Shown here: in pieces, positions 39,079 through 50,094 of the stretch
Position numbering within the stretch: the stretch's first letter is position 1
Layout: each line of letters starts with the position of its first letter
From: Euwallacea fornicatus
Taxonomy: Eukaryota; Arthropoda; Insecta; Coleoptera; Curculionidae
NCBI RefSeq assembly: GCF_040115645.1
Contig: NC_089545.1
Coordinates: 2,480,001 to 2,544,000 of the forward strand
Length of the DNA stretch: 64,000 nucleotides
Direction of reading: 5' to 3'
Translations under genes and position numbers: made by a program
Notes under the pieces: model-generated
Databases searched by the model: none
What the model was told of the DNA's origin: nothing
What the model saw: only the letters and a program-made list of their open reading frames with translations

Positions 39079-41700
39079 TTAGGCGCTCTTTTCTTGCTCT
39101 ATTGTTTCCTTGGTGGGAAGCGGGTTCTTCTCTCGGGTTTCGGCATGTTTTAGCTTGGTACTGTCGAAGTTTTCAATACCAGAGAGCAAATTGTTTTGGG
39201 TTTTTTCTTGCTCGATCACTGAAAGCATAGAAAATTTTCTTTACCCTTGAAGTTGAGTCACAAAGCTATTCGCAAAGAACTAGCAATATGCATCGCAGCA
39301 AAATATACCTACCGTCGGTGTTGGGAAGAATTACTTTCTCTGAGGTTTCAGTATGCTTCATGGTACTTTTGTCAAAATGTTCAACCCCGCTCAAAAGGTT
39401 TTGGTGAGTTTTCTCTTGCTGCACGACTGTAGCAAACCATGCAAAGCATTTTGTCAGGTAATCAACATACAGTTCATGCAAATGCGTTATTTACAACAAT
39501 ACAATATTGAATAAACAGCCAGTGGTGGGAAAGCAAATCTGTTGGTACGTTTTCACTCAGGTAGGCCATATTTCACAACAAATTTGCTCAAATTTATCTC
39601 AAACTGAACTATCTCTTATGAAAACGTTCCAATGAACAACGCCTTAGTTATGGCTCTTACCATCTTTGTCAGGCAGTGGGTTTTTTTCTTGAGTTTCTGT
39701 GTGTTTCAACTTGGCCTGGTCAAATTTGGCGATTCCCTCGATTAAAGCTTTTTCCGTCTTCTCTGCGGCTACATCTGGAAGTTTGGTAGAAAGGTGTGAT
39801 TGTCGGAATAGAGAGTTGGAGGTGAATGATGCACAAGGACGATTATGGACAAATATAAACATGAGTAATAGGATTGTTACTGGATTGAATGAATGCTAAC
39901 AGTGTCGGGTTAAGTGAAATGTGAAAAATAATATGTTTTTTTTTTGAAACCATGAATTTCTGATACTTGTATTTTGATATTAGAACGGTTTGGATAGATA
40001 GTGCTTAACTATTTATTTTTAGGTAGAAAATGCCCTAGAGCTGGGTACTAATGATGCGTTCAGGAACATCGAAATTCATATACTTGTGTAGCATAATTTT
40101 CAGGGGGCGAAGGAGCGCTTTATAGAGACCTAATTTTCCACCTTATCTCTGTAAATAAGACACTCCATTGATGACTGATCGAATCGCACGATACATAATA
40201 ATATTTGTTAGAGCTGCCAAAGAAAGTATAAACAGCCAGACTGCTCACAGTAATATTAGTATTTAGTACGGGGGTTAATGTATATGCAGGATGTTTCAAA
40301 AATATAGTGCCAAATTTCCGGTTATAGAGGGGAATGCGGTAGAAAATTTTTGCATATAAACCCCTAGTTGAAAATGACACGTTTAGGTTTTGGACATTTT
40401 TTTTTCGAAAAATACGTTTTTTTGGTTGACCCTAAAGGGCACGATATTTCAGTAGTTTTTATTAAACAACAAAAAAATATTAAATTTATAATAATGGTTC
40501 AAAATGACGCCCCTCAACTTCGTTACACAAATTGGTCCATCAAATTACGGAATCGCCCACGCTTTGCTGCTTATGCGAATCTTACTACACGAAAAGTGCG
40601 GTTACCATCACTCTCCTTAAGTTTCTTGTGGGTGGCTATATGGGCTTGATAGATTAAAAAACGTACCTTTAGAAGAAAAAATCCAACAGAGTTAAATCGG
40701 CACTTCGCGCTGGCTAACTGATAGGTCCTTTTCTTCCGATTTATCGCCCAAGAAATTGTAGGTTTAGGTGATCCTGCATGACGGAAAAGCTTTGCAGGCG
40801 CACTACATTTTTCGACAAAAATTGCTCCAGAGGCAAAACAGCTCGTTGTCGATTAGGGGTTTATGCGCAAAAATTTTCTGCCGCAATATCCTCCATAACC
40901 CCCTCAAGATTGGTACAATTTTTTTTGAAACGCCCTGTATACGTATGTTTCAAGCATTAAAAAAAGCAAAACACGCTGAATTAATGATTGAGCTCATCAG
41001 CAAATTAAATTAAAACCACTCCATTTGCTGAAAACCTGGATACCTCCATCTCCAATGTTATAGGAACATACCAGATATAAGCTTTTACCTTGCGCATTTG
41101 GCAGGACAATCTTCTCTTTGGTATCTGTTCGTTTCAGCAAGGAACAATTGAAATTTTCTACTCCTGCTATTAAGGCGTTATGTGTCTTTTCTTGAGCCAC
41201 ATCTAAGAACCAATAAGATAATGTTTAGTTTTTTTTTTTATACGTATTAACGGTTCAACCATTCCGTAAACTTAGAGCGTCCGGAAATAATAAAATTGAT
41301 AAAAATAAAGAAAAAATTGTTCGTTTATTTAAGCCGTGGCGGTCTCGAAAGACAAATCTCATATTGCTCTTTTTCTCGTCATTTAACTGCAACCGCCCTT
41401 GTTCAGGGAGCTATTTCGATCTCGGAACACTCATCTGACAAGCGAGATAAATACGTTGCAGATGTATCACATTGCGAGGTGAAGGATCTTCTTGACGACG
41501 GTTTAAGGTCTTATCTAAATTCTTGTTTAAAATTAGAAATTACCTTCCGCAGAGGGAAGGATGATTTTTTCCTGAGTTTCAGCATTCTTCAGTTTGCTAG
41601 AGCTGAATCCTTCTAATTCGGTCTTCAAATCCCCTGCTACTTTTGGCAAATCCTTGAGCGCTGGAGGGGCTGGAGCGACTGGCACGGTGCAAGAAGACAT
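39079..41700 (-). CDS. cib: Ciboulot-like protein with five beta-thymosin/WH2 repeats (actin binding)
   Basis: Five coding exons in minus order: 41544-41700, 41089-41202, 39661-39774, 39313-39426, 39079-39218, giving 212 aa. The protein starts MSSCTVPVAPAPPALKDLPK, matching Drosophila Ciboulot (129 aa, three repeats) around PALKDLPKVA, but it has five repeats. Their core motifs are SKLKNAETQEK, SLLKRTDTKEK, AKLKHTETQEK, STMKHTETSEK and TKLKHAETREK, each followed by a Pro-containing turn such as ILPSAE or NPLPDK. Known role: Ciboulot binds G-actin and promotes barbed-end assembly. The three middle exons are each exactly 114 nt and phase 1 on both sides, so any of them could be skipped without frame change. 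Repeat 2 is the most diverged (Arg in place of the usual second basic-turn residue, Asp for Glu, and a Cys just before). A cttctag acceptor sits immediately before the ATG, so the 5' UTR exon is elsewhere. Protein end: TIEQEKSA. Confidence 0.94.
39775..41088 (-). other. Ciboulot intron 2, containing a transposon remnant
   Basis: Intron of 1.3 kb between the second and third repeat exons. About half of it is the element at 40283-40942. No other exon with a thymosin motif was found. Confidence 0.7.
40283..40942 (-). mobile_element. Decayed DNA transposon with about 90-bp inverted repeats and DDE transposase remnant
   Basis: The left end (40285-40372) reads tgcaggatgtttcaaaaat, then ggtagaaaatttttgcatat and aaacccctag. 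The right end (40850-40941) is its inverted copy, with the reverse complement reading tacagggcgtttcaaaaa, then cggcagaaaatttttgcgca and taaacccctaat. Inside, the minus strand at 40675-40745 encodes IGRKGPIS*PARSADLTLLD followed by FFF and a stop. This is a broken form of the WPxRSPDLTPxDFFLWG block near the third catalytic Asp of IS630/Tc1-mariner-like DDE transposases common in insects. In-frame stops and loss of most of the gene show it is dead. The exact family was not assigned. Confidence 0.75.
41203..41543 (-). other. Ciboulot intron 1
   Basis: Intron of 341 bases between repeat exons 1 and 2. The plus-strand open frame across it (41296-41616) runs into the antisense of exon 1 and is not a gene. 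Confidence 0.6.
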
Positions 41701-43145
41701 CTAGAAGAAATAGGTTGGCGTAAGATGTGATTTTATATCCGTGATACGGTGGGCAATAAAAAGGCATATATCGTACATACACATTCGATTTGAAGGTTTT
41801 TAACCTTCAAAAGCTAAATTAGATTTCTGAAAGGCTTTTTAATTAGTTTTAATGAGCCCCATCTTCTTGTTAAAACTGTTTAGTCGAGCGGCTGAATAGG
41901 TTTGTTCCTCCACATAATTGATGCGAGGTAATTACTCTTATACTCAGCAAATATAGACTCCATTATTTACATTGAATTTTTAATTTTTTGGCACACCGAG
42001 GAAAGAACAATTATTTAATTCCAGTTTTTAATAATTCAACACTTCTAACGTGCATCCATTGGGTACTCTCAAGCTAACGCTAAGAGGTTCTAAGAGGTAC
42101 GCTACTGAATTCACATTTATTTGCAAGAAGCCACGTACTTAAAAGATTATCATATTTGCTGATGTCTGACAACCATATGGTATTCTGCCGTGGCAGCGCA
42201 GCGTTAGCAAATCTCATATATTGGAATGTCTGACCTGGTAAACATTGCTTTTCTTTAGGTACAGGTCGCAGAAATGTTTCGATTTAAAGTCACGTTTCCA
42301 CTACAAACTCTTCAGTGTCATGAATTTCTGGCAACGTTTGGGGAGCAGTAATTAAAATTGAAGGGTCTATGCTTTTCACGGAAATTCACCACCTAAAACA
42401 CCATATCCCTGAGACAATGCAGACGTTAAATTACCATGCAACGCCATTGAATATCGAGGACACCAACGGTGGTTCACTGCACGCCATAAAAACTCGATTA
42501 TATTGCTGAAGTTGTATTTTGGGAACCAAACAGGCTTTTTGAATTTTAAATCAACTTCAAGCCAGTAAACAAAACCCGTTACCAAATCCAGACATACGGT
42601 TTTATTGCAAATTTTTCGCATATTTTCAATTCTTATACAGTGGTTATGCATCCACATTCTAATATATTAAACTTGAAAATTTGCCTGTAAGATAACACGC
42701 CACTGCGCAGTATTTCAAAGTGGGACTCCTTAGTGGGAATGACGAATAGAAGTCTGACCTCAAACCACTGTTTAGACCAAAAATGGACTGACACTAAAAC
42801 ATTATTGACATGAATATAATCGAGGAAAGTCCTTTCTTTAATAAGAGGATTATGGCCTTGTGCGATATGTTAGCTTGACTCATTTATGCACCATTATTAA
42901 CGATGTCGTATTTACAACACATTTTTTCACCGTACAAATTTCATATTAAAGTTAAGACGATTATTCACAGTAACTGTCGATAAAAATTAATGTTTCCCTG
43001 ACGAAAATATTGCACAATATTTTTTCCGTATGATGCAACCCCCTAGAAACCACTTTAAAAATAGTCTACATGACAAATTAGTTAGAAAAATAATTCAACA
43101 TTAAGAAAAATAAGACAAAATTTAATGTATATACAGGGTATAACA
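41701..43145. other. Intergenic DNA upstream of the ciboulot coding start
   Basis: No gene recognised. A minus open frame at 42376-42657 (93 codons) resembles no family I know and has no clear splice or start context. The acceptor immediately before the ciboulot ATG means this region is probably part of that gene's first intron. Confidence 0.4.
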
Positions 43146-43980
43146 TACAAGGTGGTCCCTAAAGCCTTCCGATATTTAAGGAACTAATTCTCTGGATTAT
43201 CATAAGACGAAAGGGTTATATAAACTTATACTCTAAAATGAGTCCTTTCCGGGGTGTTAAATATTCAGAAAAATAAGATATTTTTTTTCGTATTTTCGAA
43301 ATGGTACAAGATATTTTATTGAATCTCGGCGTACCTATACACGGTAGTCCAAACATCACATTGCTCTTCCATCTAAAGAAAAATGCTATAACCGCAGACG
43401 TGCGTAGGGGTCACCACATTAATTCTTATAAGGGAATGGGGAGAACGCCAGTGGTATTTTCCCAATTGGATAATTTTCTTTAAATAACCGATTCAAAATA
43501 CACAAAAATGTCTCTTACGTTTTTTGAGACAATAAGCCCTTTTTGGGAAAATATATATGCCTCGTTGAAAACCTACATCGTGAATATGCAGCTTAGTGAA
43601 TAGGTCGGGAAAGAGTAGAACAAAAACATTTGTGGCCACCCAGATCCCCGGAATTGAATCCTTCAGATTATTTTCTATGGGGGTATTTAGAAACGTTAGT
43701 TTACTCTCCGCCAGTCAATACCATGGATCATCTATAGTAAAACATCGAATAGTGAAGTCGTGTGAGGAAATTCGCAGTGTTCTTGGTATTTTTGACCGTG
43801 TTCGAGAGTCCATCGGAAAAAGGATAGACGCACTTATTATAGCAAATGGTGGCCATTTTCAACACATGTTATAATTTACCCAATTTGAAAACTACCAGTG
43901 GCGTTCCCTCCATTTTAAAACATACACTTAAAGTACCAGTTCCTTAAATATCGGAACACCCATAGGGACCACCCAGTATA
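43146..43980 (+). mobile_element. Decayed DDE transposon, about 835 bp, with 35-bp inverted repeats
   Basis: The left repeat (43151-43185) reads ggtggtccctaaagccttcc then gatatttaaggaact. The right end (43938-43980) is its inverse: agttccttaaatatcggaac then acccatagggaccaccc. Between them, 43633-43689 encodes WPPRSPELNPSDYFLWGYL, a near-perfect catalytic block (third Asp in NPSDY) of an IS630/Tc1-mariner-like transposase, continuing ETLVYSPP before a stop. In another frame the C-terminus follows up to 43874: RVRESIGKRIDALIIANGGH then FQHML. The frame change and internal stops show a pseudogene, and the N-terminal DNA-binding half is deleted. Its terminal repeats differ from those of the element at 40283-40942, so it is a different family. 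Confidence 0.78.
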
Positions 43981-43984
43981 ATGG

Positions 43985-44085
43985 CGATTTTCAGGAAGTG
44001 ACAGTACTCTGCAAAATTATGAAGAAATGCTTATAGATCCCTGGTCAAAAACGAATCATTTTCGATATACAGGGTGGCAAAAAAC
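43985..44085 (-). repeat. Repeat family A, copy 5 (inverted fragment)
   Basis: The reverse complement matches the middle of the 11034-11350 copy: attttcaggaagtgac, agaaatgcttatagatccc, tggtcaaaaacgaatc and ttcgatatacagggtggcaa. It directly abuts the right end of the transposon at 43146-43980. Confidence 0.6.
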
Positions 44086-45586
44086 AGATCGATTTGTATA
44101 CTATACTATATTATACTGAATATAAATATACTATATGGTTGTCATAAAGATTTTATTGGTAATTTTTTTTTAATATTTAACTGGCGCCTCTCCTAAGCCC
44201 ATGAATACCAAAAAAACCTCCCAATTGATCAAAAGCTCAGGATAGGGTTCATGCGTAATGCAAATTATGAAGAAAAATGGTAATATATTAAATTAATTTT
44301 GCATGATATAATTTTTCAAAATCATAGCCTGTTGTCTACAAGAAGAGTTCTGGGCTCATTTCTGGCAAACTTTAATTGTGATTAAAATACAAAATAGTTT
44401 ATTTTGTTTCGTCGTTTCGAGATAATGCAGTTTGAAAATTTTATGTGAAGACTTGTTTCCCCTTTTAGTTTTTGCATAATTTTTCAATAATTTCAGTATA
44501 TTAGCAAAAAAAAAGTTGAATTATTTTTGCTGCAAGCAGTGATTTTTTGTTTTGAAAATGAATTTTATTGAACATAACGTTAAGACTAGTGTCCAAAGAG
44601 TTATCCAGAAGACTGAAACTTCAAAATATATATTTTTAAATAAAGGAGAAATCGGATAAAAGCAATTTTGTACTACGTCGACCCTAAAAATTGAACTCGA
44701 TAACGACTTTTCGAGCTTTGGAAACCGGAAATAATTCAAATTTTTATATAATAATTTCAACTTTTGCAGAACAACAACTGGCGCAATTTTACCATATATT
44801 AAGCAATACTTTTTACTGATGAAAAACTAATTCTTTCCGAGGGGCTAGTTTGGATGTGTGTGTAATGAAGAGACATCGTAGAAACTTTTTAATTTGAACC
44901 CAACAAAAATTACTGCGTTCATCTGAACACCTAGTAATACGCAGTACTTAATGAATAACATGTCATTGAAATTGCACTCAATGACATTCTCTGTTTATCA
45001 AATAACTCGAATACCTACACATCAATTTTTTTTCCGCTGACCCAATTTCATAAACCCAGCGATACGGCAAATAAAACCAAAACCGTTATCCTCTGCAAAC
45101 CTCTTTTGTACCAACTACCTTTAATTGCGTGCTATACTACTACCACAAAGAATTACTAATTTCACTTAATTTAAATGAGAACTTAGTCATTTTGATAACA
45201 TTGTCGAAATGTGAGAAATTAACATGTTGTTTGTATTTGCCAATTTTGTGAGAGGATGGTACTATAAATTAGAAAAGAAAGTGTGGGAAATGCGTGAAGA
45301 TTAACAATCCATTAAACTGCAAAAATGTGCTGAATGATTTATAGCGTAGGTATTTATACTTTAAATAATGAATAATATAAACTTTGTAACTTATCAACCA
45401 CAACGATATCGGACGTGCACGACCTAATTAAATACGATGGTTACTGGGGAGTTTCGCACTGCGTTACGTCAAAAAGAGCCTATATTTCATGGTTTTCAGG
45501 GTACTTAGATTCCTAAATAATTGCAAGTTTTTTTCCAAATTATTCTTGAATGGTTTTAGTTGATGAATTCGTTGGTTTATTCCCAT

Positions 45587-45896
45587 TATACAGGATGTTT
45601 CATTACGATATGTCAAAAATTCTAGTTGGGAATTTGCGGATAAATAGAAGAAAAAAGTTTATATGAACGCAGATCCGTTTCTGGTTCCTCTCCTAAATTC
45701 AGGTTACAAGAAATTTTTTTTTTTTCTTAATGAGTCCGTTCCCGCAGCAATTTTTTTTTATCACGTCGTGTATTTCCGAGAATACGCAACAACTGACCGA
45801 TTTTCACATGAACTTTTTTTCCTTAAAATCATCCGCGCACATTTAGCAGCGCGCACGTCTGAATTTTTGACATAGTACTATAAAACGCCCTGTATA
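45587..45896 (+). mobile_element. MITE, about 310 bp, with about 34-bp inverted repeats
   Basis: The left end reads tacaggatgtttcattacga then tatgtcaaaaattc. The reverse complement of the right end reads tacagggcgttttatagtac then tatgtcaaaaattc. The inner 14 bases of the two repeats are identical. There is no transposase coding sequence inside. It is probably mobilised by a related full-length element elsewhere. Confidence 0.75.
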
Positions 45897-48606
45897 ACTA
45901 AAACTATCAATGCGACTATTAGAGACGATTTCTCCAGAACGTTGGCAAATTATTGCCTGCAACAAGTCACAGTAATACTTATGTATTTGACATCTACTAA
46001 AGAGGCTAATCAACTTCTTGTGAATAATGCAAAAGTAGTCGTCTCCTCAAAGCCTGAACACGGCACAACTATACGTTATCGACTTCCGGCGATACAAAAA
46101 TTCTTACATCCTCTTGTCTTTTTGTTACACGATACGCCATGCATATGGTAAAACTTGTTGGCCAAATTTCTTTGTAATATAAAGAACAGCTGCAGCTAAA
46201 GAGTAATGGAGTGATGGTACTTGGTGTATGATCTTAGCATGAACCGCAAGTTTGCGACACAAGGTTGCTCACGAGGCAGAAAAAGTAAAAATGTAGGTTA
46301 ATTTGCAACCTGGCAGAGCCTTATATGGCGCGAATTAATAATTTATTCCTGCTATGTGTTCCAAGTCGATATGTTCACTTTTATAACAGTTTTTGTCTGG
46401 ATTCTTATCGTCAGATAATATTTACATGACGGTTTAAACGGATTAATTGTCAGTGAAAAAAGGGAAAAGCACTTGTTTGTTCTCTTTAATTTATTAGTGG
46501 ATTAGTTTCGGTAGATGCAAAACCCACACACTCCTCCCACAGATGGCAAGACAAAGACACAAATGGTTCTCATAAATATAAGATGAGTGTATAGAAGACC
46601 GAGAATTTCTGCATTTAAGTAGATTAAGGACACTTTCATTTTTAATTCGTAAAAGGGATAGGTGTCTATCTACAAATTTTAGTATTTAGCAGGAAAATGA
46701 TTCACTGCACAGTTCGACGGTACTTCAGCATCACAGTGCACCGGAAAATTCCCTTGCTAGAGCGTGTACTTTCCTTGATAATAAACAGCCATTATTCGGA
46801 TGTTTACAAATACCTGAAGCCGATAACGTTTCTCAAAATACTTTTAAAGTGCCGAAATACCTCAGTTTATGTCGTACCTACATGTATGGAAGCATCCACA
46901 AATACTCATAATTTTTCGCCCAATTTTAAGTTAGTCAGAGATAATTCCTAATGGGTTAAACCAATGAGTTCAAACTCTAGGTTCACGTAATTAGTAATTT
47001 CTAATTAAATCTATACTAAGAGGATCATCGGTATATCATCAGTGGGCAACAATAAATGACTTAATAATTTCTTAAAATAGGTTTCGGTAAACAAAACAAA
47101 GATAATGTTATTTGTAAGAACATGAGAACAAATTACAAAGTGGATTTTCATACTGGCTTGCAAGATAAGTGTGAAATAAACATTAAGGTATTGCACTCTT
47201 ATCAAAACATTACTAGTGTTGCTATTGCGAATACAACAAAGAAACATTATACATGTGAACAAGTTTACTACGAGTGAGTATTCGTTGTAAGCCGAAACAT
47301 GAACAATAATTTTGTCCATCGTCATTATTTTTATGTGACACGGAGTTACATTGAATACAAAACTGATATATTATTGTTTTAAAAAGTTCTCCACTTATTC
47401 ATAGCTTCTGCTTTCTCTAAAAGAAAATATATATTTTCAAATCTTGAAGTTTTATAGCATTGTTTTGCTGCGTGTTTGAACGACTTTGATAAGTACTTTC
47501 CGGTGCCTGTGCCTATCGGTCACGGTTTCGCTTAATTATTCTTTAGATTAGTTGTTTTTCGATTGTATGCAATTTTTGATACCTAATCAACGGATTGAGG
47601 TACCTAAGTATGTGAAAATTGATAGAGGATTAAGTTGGAAAATGAAAACGGTTTGACAATGCGATGGAGACATTTTTCCTGTTACTACATATTTTAAAAA
47701 AGTAAACAGTTTCCATTAAAAACACTAAAAGTTTGCACTGTTTATAAAATGCGCCACGTATGCCAACTCACATAATTTCTTTGAGTTGCAAGTAATTTAG
47801 GATAAATTCTACATACATGCCTACATTTTTATAATTTATAAGACATTAAATCTAGCGTTTTATTTACGTACTTATTTCCAAAATTCGTTTTCAAAATTTT
47901 AAAAACAATAAGTGAGCGAGGAGGTTGTAACTCTTTTATTTATGGTGTACACCCAAAGCGTTATGACTAAATGCCAAGCTGACCACATGACCCTGATGAC
48001 TCATCAAAGACAGAGGGCACATATATTTCATCGATCTGTCTGGCGGAATTAAATATTTGCAAATTTTAACGAATTTAGTTTTTTCCCTATTAGTAAGGAA
48101 CTTTCTGAAATATTTACATCCTTTAGCTTAAATTTTTAGTACTTACCTACACATATCGATGTAGATAAACGTATGAAACAAACACGAAATAATGTTTACT
48201 TATATTAATAAAAGTCGAACATACCTAAAACAGAAATTTTAGAGCCAGAATTTGTAGGACTCGAAACGAAAATTCCTAAAAAACTATGAGGGCCGAAAAA
48301 TATTGATATAAATTCACAAAAACCGCCTCCAAATAGCAGAAAATTAATTATAAACACCTACAGAATTTTTCTTTTATATATTTCTCAAGCTTTCAGAAAA
48401 CTTAAAAGCCTACTTAAGGATATTATTAATTAATATTGGAAACCCCACCCTATCTGGGTACCTTAAACGGTTAATATGAACCGGTCTTTATCGATGCATT
48501 GCCAGACGACTAACTCGATCTACCCATCATGGTAAAATAACTTAAATATATAAACTCACAAAAACATATTTTCTTACCTTAGATATGTTATTTAGGAAGA
48601 ACTTAC

Positions 48607-48800
48607 GGTAAAAAACGGATATAAAAACTACGAGGATGGATCTCTCTGTAAAACCGGCTAACAGCTGACTTGCACTTGGTCGACTAGAATCGACGGCTTG
48701 CGCACCCGAACGGCACTTTGGCAGTGACGCGTTTGATTGGGACGAAATGGGGGAGTGGGCAATGCGCATGCTGTGACATTTTACCAAGATTGAAATCGAA
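48607..48800 (-). promoter_or_regulatory. CpG-enriched patch with donor site: candidate ciboulot 5' UTR exon and promoter
   Basis: Minus-strand sequence with more CpG than its surroundings (plus strand ttgcgcacccgaacggcac, gacgcgtttgattgggac), ending at a strong donor TTTACC|GTAAGTTC (GT at 48605-48606). Ciboulot needs an upstream untranslated exon, because an acceptor lies immediately before its ATG, and this is the best candidate seen on the right strand. The link across about 7 kb is inference. Confidence 0.3.
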
Positions 48801-49753
48801 GAACAATAATCAAGCACAGTTGGTTGTGAAAGAACAAAAATAAGATGAATGGCTATCAATGACACCATCACATATTTTGTCGGATTTCACAAACATAGTG
48901 TTAAAACAAAAAACGTCAAAAATACCGTGAAACTGTCAATCTTAATGGAGAGATCCCCACCTAATGGGTCGAACTTGACATTTTCTAGTTCCACAACATC
49001 CTTAAGATTTGTTCCAGACCTTTAATAGACATTATAGTTTATAACAATGTTGTGACATATTACAAACGTAATGTTTAGCAATAATATTGCATATGGGTGA
49101 CTAAAAATAACTGAATTAATAAACAATTATTCATTAAAATTATTATTCACATTCAATTACACTACCAGTTTGATTGATTTAACGAACCGTTAAATCCTAT
49201 AGTGCTACTCGTTAAAAAAGTATTAGCCGACGATGTATTTACTTCGTATAGTACATAATTAACCTCTCAAAAAATAAATATATGCTCCGATGAACGAGAC
49301 CCTTTAACATACCTAATTGCATTTGCAGTAAAAATTACCATTCAAATAGAACAGTACTTCGAGTTAACAGTAAAATGTTGCAATTAAGAGTAGTGCGGCG
49401 AAAACTCTTTCCAATTAAATATGTCTGGTTTACATGGTGTATTGGAAGGGAGAGGACATGAGTCATAGAAAATACGAAACACGTTATTAAGTACACAGTG
49501 TGGAGTTTATACTGTAAATGGATATAAACACAATTTGCTTATTTTCTTCTATCGCATACCGCTTTTGCTAACCTTCTATAAGTAAATGTGTTTAAAAAAC
49601 ACGAATCAGTAGTTTGTCATAGAAATTTCTCATAGAACCTTTGAAGTTTCCCAAGCATCCAGTCCTCACTCGCCTGGAAAGAAAGTTTCAATGCTCATAG
49701 TATGAGCTACAGAGAGTCCGTTAAAATATTCTAATCTTCAAGACAAATCTTAA

Positions 49754-50094
49754 AATATACAGGGTGCACCCCTTAAAATTCTCACGTCTTTATTGGTTTC
49801 TTATAAAATTGGTAACATGGCAGTTGTGCATTTTTTGAAAATAGACCGTGTCAAAGAACCTTTTAAATTAAAAAAGTTGCCATTTAATGGTACGGCCGAT
49901 ATTGGATCGTTCTAGCTTTTTTAACGGCGAATTCGCTTATCCAAAAAATGCGACTATATGGCCGCCGAACGCGTCTGTGTACCATACAGGGTATCCCGAA
50001 ATTAAGTTGCATAATTTTAACGATCGGTGGCGCGTCTCTAAAAGATCGTGTGGAAAAGGGAGCATGATCTTAAAAAGTGTAACACCTTGTAAAT
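49754..50094 (+). repeat. Transposon-end fragments
   Basis: Two TACAGGGT-type ends occur here (atatacagggtgcacccctt at 49754 and atacagggtatcccgaaatt at 49984), followed by aagtgtaacaccttgtaaat near 50090, an imperfect inverted partner of the second. They are probably one or two nested MITE remnants; boundaries are uncertain. Confidence 0.4.

Noticed and set aside
41296..41616. Plus-strand open frame of 106 codons
   Set aside because: Lies over ciboulot intron 1 and the antisense of exon 1; no protein family recognised.
42376..42657. Minus open frame of 93 codons
   Set aside because: Looks more coding-like in composition but matches no family known to me; no neighbouring exons were found, so not called.
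47011..47325. Minus open frame of 104 codons, hydrophobic
   Set aside because: AT-rich and Leu/Ile/Phe-rich as expected by chance; no receptor or transporter motif and no splice context.
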